Shown one piece after another: positions 54,888 through 64,000 of a stretch of DNA of 64,000 bases. Position 1 is the first letter of the stretch, and each line of letters starts with the position of its first letter. The stretch comes from Trematomus loennbergii (Eukaryota; Chordata; Actinopteri; Perciformes; Nototheniidae), in contig JAAOOA010000056.1 in the NCBI GenBank assembly GCA_012861695.1, positions 7,973,207 to 8,037,206 on the forward strand, read 5' to 3'. The notes below the pieces were generated by a model that was not told the DNA's origin, did not search any database, and worked only from the letters and a program-made list of their open reading frames with translations. A program made the translations under genes and the position numbers.

Positions 54888-57800
54888 ATTATCAGTGGTC
54901 TCCTGGGAGAAAGTTCCAATATGGGCGCATTCTCAATTACGCTTTAAAGAAAACTATTTCCAACAATCATTGTTGCAGCTCCAACACGTAGTTTCAGTAA
55001 TGTTACTTAAGCTACGTACGTAAGTGAAGTACATTAGGCATACGCTAACTATGCTACAACGTTGACTTGTTTAAAACGGGTCTCCAATGTTTGTTTTTTT
55101 ACCCATCAATCCGTTGACCTCTATAATCGACATTGATTAGAAACATATTATGTAAATACGTCAAAAACAGACGTAAATATGACGAAAATATGTTTCGTAA
55201 CATTCCAAAACATAATGGACAATGCAGTTTGGTCATGTGTATTTTCAGGACATCAGGTGTGTGCGCAGTTGTGTGTGTGAGAGAGCCTTACAAAGATGCA
55301 AGAAATAATTCATTGTGGTAGCAGCCAGCTCGGACCAGAAAAAAAACGGCTTTGTCTAAAATCATGAAATCATCATATTTGACAAAGGTTAGAGGGAAAG
55401 CAAAGCTATCATGGTAGAGAAACATGTAGGTGCCTTCAGTGATTACTTTATATTCATAGTTTTTCTACTCCAAGGTCCTGAATATGTCATGTGCATAATG
55501 CCGGCCCTCAGTGTGGCATTATAGTCACTCTGAGCAACGTGTTTCAATAAGGCAATTTTCTCACTGCCTAAGAACATCAGCGGGGCACCATTCTCAACAA
55601 AGACAGAGTATGACATGTTATCCAAGCATACATCTGCAGGACAGAACTATACTTTATTAAAGGAAAATAGGATTTCACAAATGTTTTGACAAGCGGCGGC
55701 TGGAGGAGGGGTAGCAGGGGACGCAGGGTGGAAGGGGAGTGTTGGGGGGGAGCGTGGTTGTTGAAGGCAACACAATTGATTCATGGATTGTGAGCAAGGT
55801 TCATGAGAAGGGTTAGGTAAAGAAAAGTGGGAAATGCAACTCATGAGTATCAAATACCTGGAGGTTGTGAAAGCCACCATGACAGTTTTTACTTTGGTTG
55901 TTTGTCTCATCTTTGCCACACAAATCACAGCGTGATAGAGGCTTTTCAAGTGGGAGGAAAGGGATGAGATCAGCCCCTTAGTTGTATCCAAGCAACCATA
56001 CACACAATGAATCATGTGATTACACATTAATTACAATGAATCGATGATGGAAAAGACCACAAACTGTGGTTGTTATTAGCTGAAATGTGCCAGTTACCTC
56101 GCCTGAAGATGAACTAAGTTCTATTGAATGGTCTGTATTTGTGCATGATACAAATGAACCTAATCTTTAAATATACAATTAATTCCTGGCTTCAAATATG
56201 ATATTTTTTCACATGTTCTTTTACATTCATACTCCTCTTTATTTAAAAGGCAAACATTATTTTTTTTCCATATATTTTTACAACATGAATTTGACCACTT
56301 AAATTAAGTTTTGACCTAGAATAAACACATGGAATAAACTATACAATACAACATAGTAAATGCAGCTGTGATGATATATATATTTTTTTATTATTCTATT
56401 TTGATTTTGACATTGAGCAGCTAAAAAGACAGATATTAACCGTGGGAGTTGGAGGAGACCAAAAACAGTGCTAAAAGAAAGAAATGATTGAACATAGGGA
56501 GCCGGAAAATACAACTCCAAATGAATTATGTCATTTGTTTGTAACTTGGATATAAATTAGCAACTGTTTGCTTTTTATAAGAAGGGTTTGCTATTCGGAG
56601 AAATATTCAATACTTTATGGATGAAAGAAGGTAAAAAAAGAATTCAACTTTATACATTAGAACTTTGTTTTTGTGATTTCTTAGCCCAGTAATCATCTTA
56701 TAAACCCTAATATTTATCTAGTGATCCATTGGACTGGGACTAACCCCTAGTTTGGACTAATTAAACAGTTTTAATTAAACTGTTTCTTTTGGTCAGATTG
56801 TAATGAAGGACTCTTCCTTGTTATGGGCTATTTGAAACGGGATATTTGTACTTTAAAAGGGAAGAACATGATATTGTTTTGACCTCTGCATTGTAGCACC
56901 ACAGATCAAAGCACAGTGTCCCCAGTTACTTTTTAGCTACAGCTTCAAAGAGAGACAAAAAAACATTGTGAATCCTCCTGATACGGTTTTATTTCTTATT
57001 TTCCCAAAATGGCCATGGGCATCCCGATTCCCCATCATGCTGTGCAGCACAAATCAACTCTGAGCTTGTTGGATGTTTGATACAGCGACTGTATTCACTA
57101 CTGGGGGATATCATATGAGTCGGGCTAAGCCGGCAGGGATGATATCAGCTTTTGTTTGAGCCTCGGCTATGTGGAGAGACATTTGTAAGTACTGTACACC
57201 TGTCTCATTAGGAGAACCATGCTGTTGACCCAGTGTATTAGCCTGGGCCTAATCCGGGCGGATCTGAACAGGCTTCCCTAAGCCTCTCATATGGATAAGT
57301 CTTCCCCTGAGCCACCATGACAAGGCTGCAGCACAATGGAAAACCGGGCCACGCTATCACATCATTATGCTCTCCCAAACAGATACAGATTATGAGAGGC
57401 AGGGTTTTGTTTGTTTATTGGCAATATTACTGTCAAAGTATCGCCATTACTGGCAGGCGCTGCAAGAGGCTATTCACACTACTGGCAGACACCTAAACAC
57501 TCACACAGTCACTCGGAAACAAATCCAGTACACACACATTACCATAGTGAAACCACATCCACTGTTAAATGGAGCTTTTCACGGCTGTTCTGGAATCAAA
57601 ACAGGCATTTAGATACAGTATGAATATGGTTGGTAAGATTTCTTTAAAAAAGCATCATAATTTGCCCCTGAAGTGATATATCCTGCTAATTTTCAGGTTA
57701 AAACTTGTTTTGGGTTTCAACTGGAACATATTTGTATTCTTCTATTTATCAAATTGTCCCCCTTAGAGGAAAGTTCAACATGTTGTGAAATATGCTTTAT

Positions 57801-59562
57801 TCGCTGTGTTAGATGAGACAGTCATCAGGGTAAATATGTCGCCAGAACCAGAAATTATGAAGATAACTGGACACTGCATTGGGGGCTCGTCCTGTTAATT
57901 TATATGAAAGTTAGTTCAAGTATTGAGTATAAACGTAACTGCATCTTCCATATCAATGTTTGCTGTAAACAATATGCAAGTGTTGTTTAACCCTAATGTC
58001 AGTTCTTTACAACAAAGAAAATATGTTTGAATTCGGCAAACAGTGTTTTTTTTACTTTTAGGACCAAATAATTGTTATAAGGGTCATGTTAGTGTTCATA
58101 CTGGGGCGTTGATTCAACAAATCGGTTGATTTAAAGACGTCTCTTTCCCTATGTGAGTCAAAAGGAACAAATGTTTTTTTGCCCAATGTTTTCAGGTGTA
58201 CTCTTTGTTGGATTTGTATAAAACGCTTAAAACACACACGTCTACAAGGTTTTACATGTCAATCTATTCCTTTGCTGGGTTTAGGGACTTCTTAGACTTC
58301 TCTGCCAGTTGCTGACACACAATGATGACATGTTTTATTCATGTGTAAGTACTGTTGTTTGGTCACGTGTTCCCAAAAAATCATCAAAGTTCTTTTGACA
58401 TGATTTCTGTGTGCTGCCTGTCTGCCACCGAAAAAGTGTGTGTGTTGGATGGCCTTCAGCACATCTGCCCTCATGAATGTCATATCGAGATTGAGAGAGA
58501 GAAAGAGACAATAATGCTTGATTTGGACTGGAAGTAGAAATCAAAGCCAATCACAAAGCTCCCTCTCCACCTATTGACTCTTCTTTGTAAACATCAAGAT
58601 GAGTACATTGATTATTGAGAGAAGTTAAAGCAGTTTCGATGGCTTCTTTTCACATGTCCTTGTCATTTTCCCTCTGCTTTTGTGATTCCCATTTTCATTT
58701 GCCACAACTAGAAAGTGTATGCCTTTTCTCAAAATTAAAGCATAAAGTGTCGATACAAGCTAGAACTGGTGTTATTTAGAAATATGCCTATGAACTTTAG
58801 TGTTTTCTTGGTTTAGAGCCTTACACAAGCCATTCGCTACTGTAAAAACAAAACCAAGTCTCATCATTGCGAGTTCTGATACCACGACCCTGTTGAGGAT
58901 GAGAGCTGGTGATTGAACAAAGCGCTCAGTGGAAGGAAGCTGTCCAACCCCTGAGCGCCGTGTGCATCGCGGCTCCGCCTGGCAAAATGCAAATGTCAAG
59001 TGACACTCGACAAGCCTGTGATTAAGATTTAATAGAGAAAAATGTGTGGCGAGGATATTAGCCTAAGACACATCAGCTGGCCCTCTTCAGAGTATCCCAC
59101 CCTGTCTCCTCACATCCCTAGTTGCATCGGGGGGGGGGGGGGGTTATGACCAGGAATGGAAAAGCAATGAAGCAGGATGTATGAAAGGTATTATTTACAC
59201 AACATTAATTCATATGATGATTCAGACACTTGTTAAGTCCAGTTGGGTTTAGGATTTGAAATTGAACCTTGAAAAAAAAAACAATGATATTTTTTTAAGG
59301 AACATTATGTTGTTATTTTAATATAGCAAAACAGTTAGGCTAGCCAAGTGTAAGGCATAATCACCAATCCCAATTGGCCCAATCACCCATTTTGTATTCC
59401 GCTACATGTGGGTTTCTCCTTTTATTTGGGATTAAGAGGTATTGTTCATTGAGCCCTCTAGATGGCCCAAACAAGATGTTTTCAGGTGCTTCAAAACAAG
59501 ACTTTAAATGGAGTGGTAGAAGAAAATTCACTGACTAATTTTGCAAACTAAGGCTTGTAACA
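54888..59562. other. Unique-looking non-coding DNA
   Basis: No gene or bounded transposon recognised. 56200-56420 is very AT-rich, and 59129-59146 is a poly-G run. The 126-codon minus-strand frame at 55647-56027 has no domain. 57010-57330 has mixed composition. Confidence 0.45.
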
Positions 59563-59762
59563 GGGAGGCGTGTGGCGCAGTGGATTAGTGCATTGGTGTT
59601 CGGATCAGGGGAGCACAGGTTCAAACCCCACTGCAGTCAGCATGTCGTTGTGTCCCTGGGCAAGACACTTCACCCAAAATTGCTCCTGTGGGGATTGCCA
59701 CAGTATTGAGTCTGTAAGTCGCTTTGGATAAAAGCGTCTAACAAGTAACATGTAATGTAACA
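59563..59762 (+). mobile_element. tRNA-derived SINE (V-SINE-like)
   Basis: The tRNA-like head has pol III A and B boxes. The middle has TGTCCCTGGGCAAGACACTT and CACCC, which matches the conserved central region of fish V-SINEs. The tail reads GTAAGTCGCTTTGGATAAAA then GCGTCTAACAAGTAACATGTAATG, the LINE-derived 3' end recognised by partner LINE machinery. The right end merges with TGTAATG-type tail repeats. No clean target duplication was identified. Confidence 0.9.
59573..59628 (+). promoter_or_regulatory. Internal RNA polymerase III promoter of the SINE
   Basis: A box TGGCGCAGTGG (59573-59583) and B box GGTTCAAACCC (59618-59628), spaced 34 bp apart as in tRNA genes. The B box has A where the consensus GGTTCGANTCC has G, which may weaken it. 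Confidence 0.85.
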
Positions 59763-60489
59763 TGCTTGAAAGCTATCACTGCACAGCAAATTTGAAATCT
59801 AAAATTCAACACCCATGTAGTTAATTGTAACACTATGAAAGAGTGTGTATGGAAACCACCAGCAAAGTGTTAATGAACACTTTCCAAAGTGTTGACAATA
59901 TAACACTATCACTGTTCGGTTTTACTCCCACCGAAAGGGCTAGACAACACGGGGCATGACCACTCAACTTTAGTTTCGGATTTATGTTTATTTAACATGC
60001 TCTTCTCCACTCAAAGAAGCACATGGTATCAGCAAGTCAGCTTTTCTTCATACAAATCCATTTACAGTTAGGTTATCAACCTAAGAGAAAACACATTACA
60101 CACAAATTACATAGAGCATACACAACAAAAGTCTGTCACCATAATCACATGTGTAAACCAAACACTCACCGGCTGCCCGTGTGCCCTGTGGCTGATCAAA
60201 ACATAATGACAAACATTTCACTGGCCTTTTCAAGATGGCTGACGGTCCCTCATCAAAAGAGTCCCAAGGGAAACAAAATACTGGAACCAAGGTTCCCTCC
60301 CAACTGAGACCTATTTCGCATGACAATCTGCACAACTTAACCAGTATCTTAATGCTTCATGATTGAAATAAATAAATAGAAAATAAATGAATAAACAACC
60401 AAAATTAACTCCACAATCACAGTGTTACTATACCAACACTAAGAGTGTACGATGTGAACACTAGGGATGTGCATCTCCATCACTGAGGC

Positions 60490-60660
60490 CGATGCGATGC
60501 GCATCTCGATATGTTGCCAACGATACGATACATTAACGATACATTTGAAACACCAGGCGATGCGATACGATACGATTCACCCCTGTTGCGATACAGTTCG
60601 ATACGATTTGATTCAACATTATGCGATACGGGGCGATACGATGCGATTCAACACGATGCA
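60490..60660 (+). repeat. Subterminal GATACGAT/GATGCGAT repeats
   Basis: At least eight overlapping copies of CGATACGAT-, TGCGATACG- and GATGCGAT-like octamers, all near the left terminus of the hAT element. Subterminal repeats of this kind are transposase-binding sites in Ac/Ds-type hAT elements; the function here is inferred. Confidence 0.8.
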
Positions 60661-60708
60661 AAATAATGATACTTCAATATGGTACGACAGAGGATTTAGT
60701 TTTATTCC

Positions 60709-60804
60709 TTATATGCAGCAAATCATAAATTAACAAAAAAGTCCTTTAGAGAGAACCAAATATGTAAAGCACTTTTTTGTTAATTTATGATTTGCTGCAT
60801 ATAA
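60709..60804. repeat. Perfect inverted repeat, 34-bp arms (hairpin A)
   Basis: Arms 60709-60742 and 60771-60804 are exact complements (left arm begins ttatatgcagcaaatc, right arm ends gatttgctgcatataa). The spacer is 28 bp. There are no mismatches over 34 bp. Confidence 0.95.
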
Positions 60805-60889
60805 GAGTTTTTTAAGGTAAAAAAGGTAAAAAAAAAACAGCATGATGGGATGCTTTTTTTTTTTTTACCTTTTTTACCTTAAAAAACTC
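60805..60889. repeat. Perfect inverted repeat, 33-bp arms (hairpin B)
   Basis: Arms 60805-60837 and 60857-60889 are exact complements (left arm begins gagttttttaaggtaaa). The 19-bp loop itself has agcat/atgct complementarity. Hairpin B starts at the base after hairpin A ends. Confidence 0.95.
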
Positions 60890-61256
60890 TCCAGAGTACA
60901 GTACAATTGTATAACACCTCACAGTTAAACAATTTAAGGATGCATTGCCCATGATTAACAATGTGCAAATAACAACTACCATAGTGCAATGCCCATACAA
61001 CTGCCAGACTGATGTGCTAACACTCAATCATAGGCTAACTCACCAGTGAGCAGAAAGCAGTGGTGTGGTTTCTATATGAACAATAAAGAATACAAATAAC
61101 CTTTCACAAACAGGTATTTCATAACTGCTTACAATTGTAAGGAAGACATTTAAACTATTATTGGCAGTCACAGGCTGTTGTAAACTAAACACCACTCTCT
61201 GACCTAACACCCACTGAGTGATTGAACTCATACGTCTTACTTTCAGGTTTTTCTTT

Positions 61257-61616
61257 TCAGCTGCAGACCCCATGTCGCCTCTTTATGTGGGTCGCTAAGT
61301 TCCTCGTACTACTTGTGTACTTTAAAGCGGCACGGCATCGTTTACAATTTGCGAGTGATTTTTCAAGTTGACCGTCTTTCTTGAAAAATCCGAAGTGTTG
61401 CCAAATGTTTGATCTGTTGGTATTTTTCGGTGCGCTGTGTTTCTCTTTCTCCTCGACTTCCATTTGTGTTGATAACTGAGACTCTCGGCCTACGTAGTGC
61501 GAAGCAAAGATCAAAGATCGTCTCTGCTGAGTGCTGACAGGATGAGAGGATATTATATGAATGAATCGTTTTTTTACCGATGCAAAGACGCTACAATCGA
61601 TGCATCGCGAGTTCAA
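61257..61616 (-). pseudogene. BED zinc-finger N-terminus of a hAT transposase
   Basis: A 119-codon frame; the natural start is probably Met52, just before a charged EVEEKEKHSAPKN stretch. Residues about 70-116 form a BED finger: NIWQHFGFF, then C91-x2-C94, an ALKYTSSTRNLATH stretch and the pair H110-x4-H115. BED fingers bind the ends of hAT elements and occur at the N-terminus of ZBED-type transposases. The frame stops three residues after the finger, close to a donor-like AAAGTAAG on the minus strand (around 61240), so an intron may begin there. No dimerisation or RNase H-like domain follows. All four metal ligands are present, so a finger-only peptide is conceivable but unproven. Confidence 0.85.
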
Positions 61617-61780
61617 CCCAAACTGTAGCCGATGTGCACTCTTTCAACTGTTGCACTCGCATCTTGAACGTTTATGCCGGTGCACCGATGTGAATCGGTG
61701 AATCTTAACATCCCTAGTGAACACCAACACTGAACACCAACACCGATAAGAACAACACTAACAGTGTTGGCTGCAGCTTC

Positions 61781-61955
61781 AATTTTACACTGTCCTGGTG
61801 TAGAGTAAAACTACAGTAGTGATATATCTTCTCCCATCCAACACCTTTAAGAGTTAAACGTGTACACTAATAGTGTTGCAATTTTACACTGTCCTGGTGT
61901 AGAGTAACACTACAGTAGTGAAACAATGTATCCCATCTAACACCTTTAAGAGTTA
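61781..61955 (+). repeat. Two-copy subterminal direct repeat of the EnSpm element
   Basis: Unit 1 (61781-61856) and unit 2 (61880-61955) both run from AATTTTACACTGTCCTGGTG to AACACCTTTAAGAGTTA, with a 99-bp period and a variable middle. CACTA elements typically carry such subterminal repeats as transposase-binding sites. Confidence 0.85.
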
Positions 61956-62127
61956 GAAATGAGCTAGTGTTGAATGCACATTATACTGGTGTTGCATTTT
62001 GCATTAGCCTCAACCCTCTGGGTTCAAAATGAACACTAATCTAGTGTCAAATGTAGTGTATTGGTATTATGATTACAGTTACAATGACCAATAAATCATT
62101 CCAGATATCAGCATATATGACAAGTGC

Positions 62128-62133
62128 TTTATT
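62128..62133 (-). terminator. Possible poly(A) signal of the EnSpm transposase
   Basis: AATAAA on the minus strand, about 390 bp beyond the transposase stop codon at 62526. Plausible by position; short motifs like this are frequent by chance in AT-rich DNA. Confidence 0.3.
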
Positions 62134-62252
62134 TGAATGGTGGCATGTCTCTTAAGACTGACAAATTCTCACAATATTCAATTCAACCAACATTCAATAT
62201 TGTTCAACAGCAAAAATGTATATGTACACAAATAAAAAATAACCCTCTATCG

Positions 62253-62312
62253 CAGTTGAGGTTCAAAAAGGTTGTTTGTACCTACAAACTACCTTGTTGG
62301 ACCTCAACTGCT
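62253..62312. repeat. Imperfect 60-bp palindrome
   Basis: The sequence from cagttgaggtt to acctcaactg folds on itself with a few mismatches around a central GTACCTAC. It lies in the 3' untranslated part of the EnSpm element. Confidence 0.75.
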
Positions 62313-62431
62313 TCCTGAGGTTCCACACAGAATCGGAAATCAAAGTGTGCTTTGTCAAAAAGAGAAACACTGATTCAAACAATAATCCACACAAACACAC
62401 ATTCAGACGCACTGAAACGCACTCACATTCG

Positions 62432-62476
62432 CATGCACACGCCCACAACACACACGCACGCGCACACACACACACC
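62432..62476 (+). repeat. CA-rich simple repeat
   Basis: Interrupted CA and CACG dinucleotide run ending in a perfect CACACACACA stretch and CCCCC. Confidence 0.9.
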
Positions 62477-62525
62477 CCCAGTGTTTCAGTACTCAAAAAA
62501 AAAATGCCAGAGGGATTAATACAAA

Positions 62526-64000
62526 TTACAGCACATAGCTGTCTAAAACAACATACAAAAGGGTGTCATTGCCACTTGCAGACATTTGCAGATCAAAAGG
62601 CTTATGAAATTGCAGTGCATCAGGTTTGATGACTGAAAGACTATCCTGCTTAACAACATTAAAGGCATGAAGATGCTCAACAAATAAACTTTCCATGTCT
62701 AATACCAAAAAATGAATTTCAGCTCTCATCAGAAAAATACAAACAATCTGCCCAAACACTGGTATCTCATCCATCAAGTCTATGCAGACAACAAGACCGG
62801 TACGATACTCAATACCTTGACATTTGACCCAAGGTGTGACACTTACTTCACTAGACAGATCAAGCTGGAAATGTTCTGAAATAATCTCACCATTTTCAAG
62901 ATCAGTCAACATTTCTGTTTTAACAGGCCCAGACTCTATGCCTTTGATGGCAAGGGATTCCCAGTGATATGCAATAGCTATTTGGTGTTTCTTTGCAAGG
63001 GATTTGGTTATGTTCTTAAAGTTTTTTATGCTGGACTTAAAAACTTGTGTTTGGCTTCATATCTCATAGTCCACACATGTACCAACGGACCAATTTGGCG
63101 AATGCATTCAGGATAGTGGATCATAAAGTGATGCTTTGGAATGAGATTCTTTAGAGGATACAGCTCTTTGAACAAACTATGATGCTCTGCTATAAGATGT
63201 TTCAAAAATATTGTCATTCCCTCAGTAATGCTGGGCGAAAATAAAATATTGATGATATGCAACAGCAACAACAGTAAATACCAGTGTCTGTTACTTTCTG
63301 GGACTACATCACCACATGAGCGGAATGTTCCTAATAAGACACAGTGTTTGACTGGCATTGAGCCCAATTCCGTTGCCAGATTGTTCAAGGTTTATCCTTG
63401 TAGGACGGTTCTTTTTGTCCAAATAGCCAAAGTTGAATGCATAGACTCTTTGGAGAATGCCCTCACGAGAAATGAAATTGGCACCTAAATAGAAAAACAG
63501 CAGCTTGACTTCATATTGTGCTACACCTTCTAAGATGTCATGCATTATGTCAAACACAAAGTTATCACATATGTTGAAGTATGTCAAGGTATTGAGTATG
63601 CTGTTACGTTTGATACCATAACAATGGCCTTCACCTGGGTTCTGAATGAGATGACTGTAATGTTCCTCATTTAACAGTTTTGTGCGCAAAATCACGCGGG
63701 TCATCCTGAGTGAACACAGTCTGAGCTGATGTTTTGTCAGTGAGACACATCCTACAATAATGGTTTGCACTGAAAGATTCCACATATCCAAGAAGGCCAT
63801 TTAAGCCTAGATTGTCACCTGTAATCTGTGCAATGGTACCATAGATTGGTTGCTCAGCAAACAACACTTTCATTCCCTGTTCCAGTACTTTTATGTCCTC
63901 AACCAATGGACTAAGTATTCTGTCAATGCCATACTTTTTCCCGTCCTGAGAGTGAAAAATGAAATGAGGTGGATATTCATTAGAGAAGAATTCAGGCGCG
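62526..64000 (-). pseudogene. EnSpm/CACTA (TNP2-like) transposase, three frameshifts, 5' end outside window
   Basis: Read from 64000 leftward. The first frame includes PPHFIFHSQDGKKYGIDRIL, GDNLGLNGLLGYVESF and a C-x2-C pair (CRMC). A frameshift near 63695 follows DDP. The next frame holds NEEHYSHLIQNPGEG, FVFDIMHDILEGVAQYE (DxMH at about 63551-63540) and LNASQTLCLIRNIPLM. A second shift near 63315 leads to HWYLLLLLLHIINILFSP, LIPKHHFMIHYPECIRQIGP and WTMRYEAKHKF. A third near 63041 leads to KNITKSLAKKHQIAIAYHWE and a C-terminal region ending at 62526. This motif order is shared by animal EnSpm transposases, and D-x-M-H recalls plant TNP2 proteins. Such enzymes cut the element out by binding its ends. 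With three shifts this copy is inactive. Confidence 0.7.

Larger units (their letters stand above)
60462..61716 (-). mobile_element. hAT deletion derivative nested in the EnSpm element (1255 bp)
   Basis: A perfect 8-bp target duplication, gtgaacac (60454-60461 and 61717-61724), brackets the element. Both ends read inward begin TAGGGATGT. The left subterminal region (about 60490-60660) is crowded with GATGCGAT, GATACGAT and related words; the right has CGATGCATCGCGA and CACCGATGTGAATCGGTG. A BED-finger frame runs inward from the right end (61257-61616, minus). Two perfect hairpins lie at 60709-60889. The transposase catalytic domain is missing, so this copy is non-autonomous. Confidence 0.92.
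59777..64000 (-). mobile_element. EnSpm/CACTA-type DNA transposon, 3' part, cut by window edge
   Basis: A broken transposase on the minus strand (62526 to the window end) is followed downstream, leftward, by about 0.5 kb of untranslated sequence. Beyond it are long subterminal regions packed with GTGTT/AACAC words (59815-59935, 60425-60461, 61717-62050). The left terminus is probably CACTGCACAGCAAATTT at 59777, since CACTGCA resembles fish EnSpm ends. The other end lies beyond 64000, so inverted repeats and the short target duplication cannot be checked. A hAT element (60462-61716) is nested in the subterminal region. Confidence 0.65.

Noticed and set aside
59563..59650. A tRNA gene
   Set aside because: A and B boxes are present, but the sequence continues into V-SINE central and tail parts, and the B box is not perfect; it is a SINE head.
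60096..60335. 79-codon minus-strand frame in the EnSpm subterminal region
   Set aside because: No recognisable transposase motif; the position is beyond the transposase 3' end.

Overview
The window looks like a piece of a teleost (probably percomorph) fish chromosome. It is AT-rich, full of vertebrate-style microsatellites, and carries a typical ray-finned-fish repeat set: an L2 LINE, a V-SINE-like tRNA-derived SINE, several hAT elements, TTAA-target (piggyBac-like) non-autonomous elements, a TTA-target MITE, a Tc1 end fragment and an EnSpm/CACTA-type transposon. I found no host protein-coding gene, rRNA, tRNA gene or CRISPR array. All recognisable coding sequence belongs to transposons, and every such reading frame is truncated or broken. 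Open frames elsewhere (up to 170 codons) have no recognisable domain.

Layout. 1-1345: a cluster of old DNA-transposon pieces (TTAA-element fragment, hAT-type MITE, an unnamed dispersed repeat). 1346-7933: unique-looking sequence with a 68-unit GT array and a palindrome holding octamer-like motifs. 7942-8671: a 730-bp hAT deletion derivative with a perfect 8-bp target duplication. 8680-15281: unique, with a long G-rich tract. 15285-16000 and 16706-17037: two non-autonomous DNA elements (targets TTA and TTAA). 17038-26025: mostly unique, with a possible LTR end near 21.1-21.27 kb. 26026-26844: a TTAA element with a near-perfect internal palindrome. 31829-32324 and 54458-54887: two copies, in opposite orientation, of the TTAA family first met at 476. 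35285-35697: an eroded hAT transposase. 38624-41310: a 5'-truncated L2 LINE with a 10-bp target duplication. 41851-43483: a scrambled hAT composite with a perfect 8-bp target duplication. 43492-59562: mostly unique, with a 146-bp tandem duplication near 53.1 kb. 59563 to the end: a SINE, then an EnSpm/CACTA-type element that runs off the right edge and is itself interrupted by a 1255-bp hAT element.

The long stretches between repeats have the look of a gene desert or giant intron around a regulatory gene: several 150-400-bp islands mix TAATTA-type homeodomain cores with higher-complexity sequence. This is inference only, because conservation cannot be tested from one sequence. The best-supported observations are structural: perfect target duplications that define four elements, nesting that orders the insertions in time, and two abutting perfect inverted repeats (34 and 33 bp arms) inside the youngest-looking hAT copy.
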